Below, in pieces: positions 1 through 6,485 of a stretch of 9,286 bases of DNA (its first letter is position 1; every line of letters begins with the position of its first letter). The notes under the pieces were generated by a model. The model made no database searches. It worked only from the letters and a program-made list of their open reading frames with translations, and was not told the origin of the DNA. Origin of the DNA: Actinomycetes bacterium (lineage in GTDB: Bacteria; Actinomycetota; Actinomycetes; Streptosporangiales; Streptosporangiaceae); the NCBI GenBank assembly GCA_023425615.1, contig JAFACJ010000463.1, forward strand, positions 1 to 9,286, written 5' to 3'. The translations under genes were made by a program, and so were the position numbers.

Positions 1-2515
1 GCCCCACACCGTCTATGCTCGGCTCCCGGAAGAAGTCCTGTACGGACAGGTCGACGCCGAACTCCTCACGTATCCGGGCGATGAGGATCGTCGCCTTCAG
101 CGAGTTGCCTCCCCTCGCGAAGAAGCTGTCGCCGTCCCCGACCTCCTCCAGCTGGAGTGCTTCGAGCCAGATCGGCCTCAGCCGCTTCTCCACCTCCCCG
201 TTCCCCGCGCCGCGGCCGTCCGGCGCGTCCGCCTCGGCCGCCCGTGCGAGCAGGGCGTCACGGTCGAGGGCGCCGTCGATCGCCAGCGGGAACTCCGCCA
301 GCAGGACCACGCGGTCCGGGATCAGATCGATGGCGTCGGACCGCACCAGGTGATCACGTACCTCCTCGGCCGTGATCCGGTCCTGATCGGCGATCACGAA
401 GGCCGCCACCTCGCGGTCGGCGCCCCTCCCGGCGGGGACGGCGGTCACCTCGGCCGCGTGGACGTGCCCGTGCCGGCGGAGCTCGGCCTCGATGCCCGTC
501 AGCTCGATCCGGCAGCCACGCCGTTCGAGGAGATGGTCCTCGGCGCGCAGCCAGCGCAGCCGCCCCCCGCCGAGACGTACGGCCCGCAGCCCCGTGCCGA
601 CGGGTTCCCCGCCGGGCTCCGCCCCGCCCAGCAGGAGGGCGCCCACGGTGTGCAGCGGGGCGGTCTCCCCCATGGCGTTGACGACCCGGTGCGGGAAACC
701 GGGGATGCCGTGGGCGACCGGGTGTCCGGCCTCGTCACCGCGCACGGCGTCGAGGGGGAAGTAGGTGCTCCAGATGCCGACGGCCGGGTGCGCGTACAGG
801 CCGAGGACCTGCGCGCCCGGAAAGCAGCGGCGGAGCTCGTCCGCCAGGCCCGTGTCCTGCTTCTCGCCGCTCAGCAGGATCACGCGCGGCCCCGCCCCCT
901 CGGCCCGTTGCTCACGGCGGTCGCGGATCCCTGCCATGAGGTTGTGCGCCAGCCCGCTCGGCAGGTCCCACACCGTGATCGGCCCGGCCAGCAGCCGGTC
1001 CAGGAGCCCGGTCAGGGTCTGCGCGTCCGAGGGGCCGGCGATCTCCACGCTCGCCCCCGCGGCCAGCATGCCGAGCGTGTCGTAGAGCAGCTCGGCGGAG
1101 TCGAGGCACGGCGACAGCAGGCACCGGTCCTCGTGGCCGATGCCCAAGCGGCAGTTCAGCCACCCGGTGAGCCGGGCCAGTGCGGCGTGGCCCACCGCGG
1201 AGGACGTCAGGCCGTCCCGGTGGTGATGCACGAGCACGGCGGCGGTCTCCCCGGACGTCCCGGCTCCGGTCCCGCGTCCCGTGCTCCCTTCGGCATCGCC
1301 GCGGACCGCCCCGCCCGCGATCACCGCGCGGGTGACCGCGAGCGGGGCGGCGTCCTCACCGCCGTCCGGGGCCGTGTAGTCCACCGTGACGGCGTGCACG
1401 ACGGTCCCCGGCGAGCCGCCGATCCCGCCCAGGTCCGCGAGGAGTTCCCTCCGGCACAGGATGCCCTCGCAGCCGAGCGCTCCGAGCGTCGCCCCCAGCG
1501 CGTCTCCCGCCTCAAGCGCCTTGACCGGTGCGAAGGCCATCCCCGCCCTCAGCACGGCGAGCATGCTCACGACCAGCTCCGCGCCCGCGTCGATCAGGAT
1601 CCCGATCGGTTTGCGGCGGTCGAGGGGGAGGCCCGCCAGCGTGTCGGCGACCCGGTCGGCGTCGGCGAGGAGCGCCCGGTACGTCGTGGCACGATCGCGG
1701 TCCACGATCGCCGTCCGTTCCGGGTGCTCCCTCGCCCGTGCCTCGATCAGCTCGTGGATCGGCGCGCCGGGCCGGTCCTCCCCTCCGGGCCCCTCCACCC
1801 CGTCGCCGTCGTCCGGGTCCAGCCCGGCGATCGGCGCGTCCAGCTCCGCGAGCCCGCGGCGCAGGACGGCGTCGAGGCACTCGGCGAAACGGGCGATCGT
1901 CTCCGCGTCGTAGATCCGGCCGTCGAAGCGGAAGCCGGCCGTCGTCGCACCGTCCTCGCGGTCGAACCGCACCTCGATGTCGCAGGGCTCGCCGACGACC
2001 TCGTCGCTGAACCCCGCCATCGAGGCGACCAGCGACAGGTGCTCGGGGCGGCGGTCGCCCTCCAGATCGAGCAGGATCCGCGAGAGGGGGTACCTCTGGT
2101 GCTTGAACCCGCCCGCGAGCAGCGCCCTCGTCGCAAGGAGCGTGTCCTTGAACGAGGCGCGCCCGTCCACCGCGCCGGCGACCGGCACCAGGCCGGCCGC
2201 GCCGCCCTCGACGCGGCGCGACGCGCTCAGCAGGGTCGTCTCGGGGCCGCCGGTGTACTTGTAGCAGCAGATCCGCAGCCCCGACACCAGCGCCGTGTAC
2301 AGGAGCGATGGCTCACCCCCCGTGAGCCGCTCCAGTGCCGCGTCCGCCTCGCGGTCGAGTTCGCGCTCGAACACCGCCATCTCGCGCCGCCCGTCTCGCG
2401 GACGGGGGTGGTCGAGCGCGATCTGAGCGGCGAACGACATCTCATGACGCCGGTCGCGCCAGTACGCGCGCGCCTCGTGCATCGCCCTGTCATAGATCGG
2501 CACCGTCTTCGCCAC
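1..2515 (-). CDS. NRPS with half condensation domain, degenerate adenylation domain and intact carrier protein (C-terminus cut by window edge)
   Basis: This is a non-ribosomal peptide synthetase with 838 residues visible and one uninterrupted frame. Residues 1-236 resemble only the C-terminal lobe of a condensation domain (AYWRD near residue 17, HQRYP at 139). The N-lobe with HHxxxDG is absent. Residues about 250-755 align in order with an adenylation domain: TYRAL at 278 and VLRAGMAFAP at 321 match A1 and A2. The A3 P-loop is replaced by VHHHRDGLTSSAVG (429-442), the A5 YGPTE by YAHPA (574-578), the A7 TGD is absent, and the A10 NGKVDR is DGALDR (747-752), so the catalytic lysine is gone. 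Residues 775-838 are a PCP with the phosphopantetheine serine S805 in GGNSL. By family knowledge this A domain should not form aminoacyl-AMP. I infer that the PCP is charged in trans. The GTG start at 2515 lies 10 nt after AGGAGG; GTG 2503 is an alternative. Further modules may follow beyond the window. Confidence 0.88.
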   Translation of the reverse strand, partial: MAKTVPIYDRAMHEARAYWRDRRHEMSFAAQIALDHPRPRDGRREMAVFERELDREADAALERLTGGEPSLLYTALVSGLRICCYKYTGGPETTLLSASRRVEGGAAGLVPVAGAVDGRASFKDTLLATRALLAGGFKHQRYPLSRILLDLEGDRRPEHLSLVASMAGFSDEVVGEPCDIEVRFDREDGATTAGFRFDGRIYDAETIARFAECLDAVLRRGLAELDAPIAGLDPDDGDGVEGPGGEDRPGAPIHELIEARAREHPERTAIVDRDRATTYRALLADADRVADTLAGLPLDRRKPIGILIDAGAELVVSMLAVLRAGMAFAPVKALEAGDALGATLGALGCEGILCRRELLADLGGIGGSPGTVVHAVTVDYTAPDGGEDAAPLAVTRAVIAGGAVRGDAEGSTGRGTGAGTSGETAAVLVHHHRDGLTSSAVGHAALARLTGWLNCRLGIGHEDRCLLSPCLDSAELLYDTLGMLAAGASVEIAGPSDAQTLTGLLDRLLAGPITVWDLPSGLAHNLMAGIRDRREQRAEGAGPRVILLSGEKQDTGLADELRRCFPGAQVLGLYAHPAVGIWSTYFPLDAVRGDEAGHPVAHGIPGFPHRVVNAMGETAPLHTVGALLLGGAEPGGEPVGTGLRAVRLGGGRLRWLRAEDHLLERRGCRIELTGIEAELRRHGHVHAAEVTAVPAGRGADREVAAFVIADQDRITAEEVRDHLVRSDAIDLIPDRVVLLAEFPLAIDGALDRDALLARAAEADAPDGRGAGNGEVEKRLRPIWLEALQLEEVGDGDSFFARGGNSLKATILIARIREEFGVDLSVQDFFREPSIDGVG

Positions 2516-2525
2516 TCGGCCATGA

Positions 2526-2531
2526 CCTCCT
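2526..2531 (-). promoter_or_regulatory. Ribosome binding site that places the NRPS start
   Basis: AGGAGG on the minus strand. It sits 10 nt before GTG 2515, which opens the long NRPS frame. An ATG at 2523 lies only 2 nt after it and belongs to a shorter frame without recognisable protein features, so I reject that start. Confidence 0.6.
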
Positions 2532-2556
2532 CTCGGTGTCGCCCTTACCGCGGCGG

Positions 2557-3432
2557 CTACAGCGGTGATGTGATCCTGTTGAACCCGTAGTCGTCCTCGC
2601 CGGCCACCAGCATCGCCGCGTAGCGGTCGAGGGGGAACACCTCGCCGAAGTGCGTGAAGTGCCCGTCGTGGTTCGGGTAGACCTTCACGTCCGTGGGGAC
2701 GTAGCGGATCGCCAGCCCCATGCGGGTGCGGTCCTTGGTGATGTTGGGCTCCGAGCCGTGCAGGCAGCGCGAGGTGAACATGATGACCTCGCCCGCCTGC
2801 ATCTCGAAGTGCAGTGCCTCCGACTCGTCCGGCACCCAGTCCGGGTCGATCTTCAGCTTCTCGAAGTCGTAGCCGTAGAAGCCGGCACCGGTGCCCTCGG
2901 TGGGCGCGTCCGGGTCGTAGGGGACGTTGCGGTGCTCGTCGAAGTACCAGGTCCGGTGGGTCTTGGGGATGAGCTTCATGCATCCCATCTCGCGCGACGC
3001 CTCGGTGAACGCGAACCACACGGTCAGCTCCCACGAGGTGTCGTGCGGCTCGGTCGGCACCAGCTTCGAGTCGCCCTCGAAGGCCACGAAGCTCTCGGCC
3101 TGGTGCCACGCGGTCGCGACGCCCCCGGGGTACTTCGGGAACCACTCCGTGCGCCAGCACAGGATGTTCGGGCCGAGGAGGCTCTGCACCCTCCGCGTGA
3201 TCTCCGGGTGGCTGACGATGTCGCTGAGCCCCTTGATGTCGAGGTGGCGGTCGTAGTTCATCTTGTTGTCGCCGTAGATCGCGTTCGTCTTGTCGAAGAG
3301 CTGCGGCCTGACGCTCTTCCACCTCTCCTCCGTCTCTTCGGGGGAGAAGATCGTGAACGGTCCGAGGTAGCCGTTCTCGACGAAGAACTCCTTGTCCGCG
3401 TCAGCGACGGGGACTTCCTCTGAGAGTGACAT
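2557..3432 (-). CDS. Non-heme iron/2-oxoglutarate-dependent halogenase, SyrB2 type
   Basis: This 291-residue protein of the PhyH/cupin-fold family closely resembles SyrB2, CmaB and CytC3, which chlorinate aliphatic carbons of amino acids held on a carrier protein. The metal motif is WHQAESF, with H110, A112 and distal H225 (RCLHGSEP). Alanine in place of the usual Asp/Glu leaves a site on iron for chloride, the hallmark of halogenases over hydroxylases. R243 in AIRYVP aligns with the 2-oxoglutarate-binding arginine of SyrB2. LCWRTEWFPKYPG (91-103), NYDRHLD (59-65) and FYGYDF (185-190) also match SyrB2 as I remember it. Length is close to SyrB2 (about 310). It starts 28 nt after the stand-alone carrier protein, with AAGGAG 9 nt before the ATG, and that protein is its likely partner. 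The halogen, the carbon attacked and the amino acid cannot be read from sequence. Position 117 is Ala where SyrB2 has Asn near the chloride. Confidence 0.95.
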   Translation of the reverse strand: MSLSEEVPVADADKEFFVENGYLGPFTIFSPEETEERWKSVRPQLFDKTNAIYGDNKMNYDRHLDIKGLSDIVSHPEITRRVQSLLGPNILCWRTEWFPKYPGGVATAWHQAESFVAFEGDSKLVPTEPHDTSWELTVWFAFTEASREMGCMKLIPKTHRTWYFDEHRNVPYDPDAPTEGTGAGFYGYDFEKLKIDPDWVPDESEALHFEMQAGEVIMFTSRCLHGSEPNITKDRTRMGLAIRYVPTDVKVYPNHDGHFTHFGEVFPLDRYAAMLVAGEDDYGFNRITSPL

Positions 3433-3460
3433 GGCGGTGTTCTCCTTCCTGGTTCGGTGG

Positions 3461-3805
3461 TCAGGTGTTCCCGCCGTCGCGGCGGCCCGCCTTCGCCGAG
3501 GCGGCGTCGAGCTGCTCGGCCAGCGCGGCGAGCGATGACCGGTCGGAGTCGAAGAAGGGCCTGGCGTCCAGGGACACGCCCTTCTCGGTCCGGATCCGGT
3601 TCAGGATGATGTTGAGCGTCAGCGAGTTGCCCCCGACGTCGAGGAACCGGTCGGACGCCGTCACCCCCTCCAGGCCGATCACCTCCGACCAGAGGGCGGC
3701 GAGGTACCTCTCGCTGCCGGACTCCGGCCGGCGGCCTCCCCCCGGCGTGGCGGTCGCCACGCCCGATCGCGCCTGCGCGCACGGTCCTCCTGCTGCTGCT
3801 TCCAT
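3461..3805 (-). CDS. Free-standing peptidyl carrier protein (T domain)
   Basis: This 114-residue protein is a single phosphopantetheine-binding domain. Residues about 31-100 carry the fold, with FLDVGGNSLTLN around the modifiable serine S61, followed by helix ILNRIRTEKGV and ARPFFD. A phosphopantetheinyl transferase encoded elsewhere would have to activate it. The first 30 residues are rich in Ala, Gly and Arg and look disordered, and the tail from 101 is also charged and low in complexity. It lies between the flavin halogenase (stop 3 nt upstream) and the iron halogenase (28 nt downstream), with GGGGAG 6 nt before the ATG. Stand-alone carriers next to SyrB2-like enzymes are known as CmaD and CytC2, which hold the amino acid during chlorination. 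I infer the same role here. It could instead, or also, be the platform for the flavin halogenase. Confidence 0.93.
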   Translation of the reverse strand: MEAAAGGPCAQARSGVATATPGGGRRPESGSERYLAALWSEVIGLEGVTASDRFLDVGGNSLTLNIILNRIRTEKGVSLDARPFFDSDRSSLAALAEQLDAASAKAGRRDGGNT

Positions 3806-3808
3806 GTC

Positions 3809-5575
3809 TCACTCCCCTGCCGTTACCGCTGCTCGGTGATCCGCACTGCACGCCCGTCCCGCACGCTCCGCCCCGTCCCGGTCGCGGCTCCGCAGGAGCA
3901 CGTAGTCCCCGGCCAGCAGGGGGGCGACGATCTCGGACGTCCTGGCCCGGCCCTCGTCGAGGGTCAGGCCCTCCTCCTCGGCGTACCTGCTCACGATCGA
4001 GAGCCAGGAGGACGTGCCGTCCACCAGCTCCAGGAGCCGGTACGCCTCGTCCGGCAGCTCCGCGACGTTCCGGCCCAGCAGCCAGGAGCTCGTCGAGGAG
4101 AACACCGGGCGCTCCCGGTCGAAGGTGATGCCGCGCACCGGCGCCAGGGAGTGGCTCTCCCTGTCGATGCGCCAGGTGTTCTCCAGCACTCCGTTGACGA
4201 TCGGCACGTCCCCGTCGGCCAGCCGGTCGGCTTTCTTGAGGTCCTGCGTCTTGTCGACGACCCGCCGGATGCCCGACGCCCCCTCCATCTCCTCGAGCGG
4301 ATGGGCGATGTTCTCCATGAACCTGTGGAACAGCGGGATCTGCTTCGACAGGGCCGGGTGGGGATTGCCGGGAATGGTGTTGATGAAGAAGGTGAACGCC
4401 TGCTTGGCACCGATGTTGTCGTCGAAGTTCAGCATCTTCCGGGCCGTCCAGAAGATCTCGTCACGGTGGGCGCTGCCGTTCCCGCTGTAGAAGTAGTGCA
4501 GGAAGTCCCGCGTCACCTCGTACATCTGCCGGTAGTTGTTGGAGTAGAACCCGGCGGCCGCGGTCTCCATCTCCGGATCCCGGAGGACCGAGTTGATGCA
4601 CACGGACGCGGAGTACCCCGCGAGCATCGCGAGCGAGACCCCGGTGGAGAGCAGGGGGTCGAGGAAGGCAGCCGCGTCGCCCACCAGGTAGTAGCCCGGT
4701 CCCGCCGTCCGGTCGCAGGTGTACGCCCAGTCCCGCACGCCGTACATGCGCTCGCTGCGCTCGGCGTCCGGGCCGATCAGCTCGCGGATGTACGGCGCCT
4801 CGGCGAGCGCCTCGTCGAAGAAGGCCCTCGTGCCCTTCTCGCTGATCTCCTCCCGGAACTCCTGCCCGGTCACGAGGCCGAGGCTGACCTCGCCGAGGGA
4901 GTCGCTGTCGATCGGGATGAACCAGAACCATCCCTTCGGGCAGCTCTCGATGATGATGTGCCCGGCCCGGAAGTCCTGCGGCCGGCGCACGTTGTCGAAG
5001 TAGCTGTACAGGGCGAGCTGGCGCATCTTGTCGTCGTAGCGGCGCTCGGACACGTCGCGGCCGATCACCGAAGCGGAGCCGCTGGCGTCGACCACGAACC
5101 GGCCGCGCGCCGAGTGCACCTCGCCCGTCTCGTTGTGCCGGTAGGTCACCCCGACGATCCGGTCGCCCTCCTTGATCGCGCCGAGCACCGTCGTGTCGTT
5201 GTGCACTTCGGCGCCCGCATCGCGGGCGTTGTCGAGCAGGATCCGGTCGAAGACCGAGCGCTCGACGTGGAACGCGAACGACGCGGGGAGGAACTCGGTG
5301 TCCTCGAACCGGATGGACCACGGTTCGCGGGTCTTCCCCCAGATGAAGGTGGCGCCCGTCTTCTCGACGAAGCCCGCCTCACGGCAGGCGGGGATGAGGC
5401 CGAAGTCCTCCAGCACGGGCATCATGCTGGGGAGCAGCGACTCGCCGATCCTGTGCCGGGGGAAGGCGCTGCGCTCCAGGAGGAGCACCCGGTGGCCGAG
5501 CCTGGCGAGGTAGGCGGCGGCGGTGCTCCCGCCGGGACCGCCCCCGATGACGATGGCGTCGTACCGCTCATCCAT
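3809..5575 (-). CDS. Flavin-dependent halogenase, CmlS/CndH-like
   Basis: This 588-residue FAD enzyme belongs to the family that uses FADH2, O2 and halide to form hypohalous acid. The N-terminal dinucleotide fold is IGGGPGGST (10-18), followed by the halogenase signature FPRHRIGESLLP (38-49). K72 in EKTGATFIWG is at the position of the lysine thought to carry the halogen. The W-x-W-x-I-P motif is W216, W218, I220 and P221. The second FAD segment is YLVGDAAAFLDPLLSTGV (296-313). Tryptophan halogenases are somewhat shorter. The extra C-terminal region from about residue 430, with helix-rich stretches near 505-565, fits the CmlS/CndH type, which act on acyl or carrier-bound substrates rather than free tryptophan. 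The start overlaps the transferase stop by 8 nt, suggesting coupled translation. No flavin reductase is in the window, so FADH2 must come from elsewhere. The substrate is unknown. Confidence 0.95.
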   Translation of the reverse strand: MDERYDAIVIGGGPGGSTAAAYLARLGHRVLLLERSAFPRHRIGESLLPSMMPVLEDFGLIPACREAGFVEKTGATFIWGKTREPWSIRFEDTEFLPASFAFHVERSVFDRILLDNARDAGAEVHNDTTVLGAIKEGDRIVGVTYRHNETGEVHSARGRFVVDASGSASVIGRDVSERRYDDKMRQLALYSYFDNVRRPQDFRAGHIIIESCPKGWFWFIPIDSDSLGEVSLGLVTGQEFREEISEKGTRAFFDEALAEAPYIRELIGPDAERSERMYGVRDWAYTCDRTAGPGYYLVGDAAAFLDPLLSTGVSLAMLAGYSASVCINSVLRDPEMETAAAGFYSNNYRQMYEVTRDFLHYFYSGNGSAHRDEIFWTARKMLNFDDNIGAKQAFTFFINTIPGNPHPALSKQIPLFHRFMENIAHPLEEMEGASGIRRVVDKTQDLKKADRLADGDVPIVNGVLENTWRIDRESHSLAPVRGITFDRERPVFSSTSSWLLGRNVAELPDEAYRLLELVDGTSSWLSIVSRYAEEEGLTLDEGRARTSEIVAPLLAGDYVLLRSRDRDGAERAGRACSADHRAAVTAGE

Positions 5576-6485
5576 GGTGTGCCGCTCCGATCGCGTCGGT
5601 ACCGGTGCGCGCGCCGAGGAACGCGCCGATCTCCTTCAGCGTGGGCGAGCCCTCCCGGCAGAACTCGTAGTGGTCGCCCCGGTCGTCGACGAACTTCGTC
5701 GCACGCGGGAGGCCCGCGTGGACGGCTTCGGAGTTCTCCATGCTGGAGTGCGCGTCCCGGCGCCCGGTCAGGACGAAGGCGTCCTGGCCGATCCGGGCGG
5801 TGAGGTCGAGGGCGTCGAAGTCGCGGTATGCCATGTAGTTCTTCGCGTAGCGATACAAGTACTCCTCCTTACTGAAGGGAAGATTGATCCGCCGATCCAG
5901 TTCGGATCGCGCTCCGCTCTCACTCGCTTCGGCGATGTCGGACATCTTTGAGAAGATGAATCCCGCCTGCTCACGGCCTTTCGCCACTTCCGGCAGAAAG
6001 GCATCGATGCTGCGCTGGTAGTTCGTCGCCGTATGGCCTTTTCGAAAGAGCTGGTACTCCCCGTTGACGAGGATGAGCGTGGTGAACGCCTCGGGGTGCC
6101 TTTCGGCGGCGAGCAGGGAGATGCCCGCGCCCGAGCAGTAGCCGACCAGATGGCAGCGGTCGATCTGGAGGCCGCCGAGGACGCGGGTGATGTCCTCCAC
6201 GTGCTCGGCCGGTCCCATCCTCTCCGTGCCGGAGAACGCCTGGTCCAGGTCGAGGATGTAGCGGCTCTCCCAGGTCACGACGTTGAAGGCGCCGCCGAAC
6301 GTGGCGAACGCCGCACGCGCGACATCGGCGGGCACCCCGAAGGGAAGGGCGATCATGACGGTCGGCAGGCACGGGTCCAGCACGGTGTGAAAGCAGGTGA
6401 GCGTCGCGCCGGCGGCTCCGGCGATGGAACGCCGCAGGTGGCCGTCCGGGAGAGCGCCGCGTTCCACGTCAGCCGACACGGACAT
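5568..6485 (-). CDS. Alpha/beta-hydrolase with Cys nucleophile, SyrC/CmaE-like aminoacyl transferase
   Basis: This is an alpha/beta-hydrolase-fold protein of 305 residues. The nucleophile elbow reads HLVGYCSGAG, so C117 stands where most esterases and thioesterases have serine. D244 in LTGRRDAHSS and H272 in RGDHYEF complete a plausible Cys-Asp-His triad. SyrC (syringomycin) and CmaE (coronamic acid) are Cys-type members of this fold that shuttle aminoacyl groups between carrier proteins, and both occur with SyrB2-type halogenases. Here it sits with an iron halogenase and a free carrier, so transfer is the best guess; an editing thioesterase or a releasing enzyme is possible. The frame is open up to GTG 6518. 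I prefer ATG 6485, which overlaps the dehydrogenase end by 17 nt. GTG 6479, 8 nt after AGGGGG, is equally plausible. The lid-like region (about residues 142-222) has lower GC than its neighbours. Confidence 0.88.
   Translation of the reverse strand: MSVSADVERGALPDGHLRRSIAGAAGATLTCFHTVLDPCLPTVMIALPFGVPADVARAAFATFGGAFNVVTWESRYILDLDQAFSGTERMGPAEHVEDITRVLGGLQIDRCHLVGYCSGAGISLLAAERHPEAFTTLILVNGEYQLFRKGHTATNYQRSIDAFLPEVAKGREQAGFIFSKMSDIAEASESGARSELDRRINLPFSKEEYLYRYAKNYMAYRDFDALDLTARIGQDAFVLTGRRDAHSSMENSEAVHAGLPRATKFVDDRGDHYEFCREGSPTLKEIGAFLGARTGTDAIGAAHHG

Noticed and set aside
1175..1243. Frameshift as the cause of the strange A3 region of the NRPS
   Set aside because: Residues on both sides align with the adenylation family in the same frame and the A3 segment has nearly normal length, so substitution rather than frameshift explains it.
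2227..2523. Small minus-strand frame starting at ATG 2523 next to AGGAGG
   Set aside because: It is Arg-rich without domains, sits only 2 nt from the ribosome site and overlaps the NRPS in another frame.
2516..2556. Possible terminator or promoter between the iron halogenase and the NRPS
   Set aside because: The 41-base gap has only a short CCGCGG palindrome and a ribosome site. There is no stem with a T-run and no recognisable -35/-10 pair.
350..2590. Plus-strand open frame of 746 codons opposite the NRPS
   Set aside because: Its translation is rich in Arg, Pro, Ala, Gly and Val with no domain. It mirrors a minus-strand frame with clear NRPS motifs, and long antisense frames are common in GC-rich DNA.
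3836..5803. Plus-strand open frame of 655 codons opposite the flavin halogenase
   Set aside because: Composition is low in complexity and no motif is visible. The minus strand carries all the conserved halogenase motifs.
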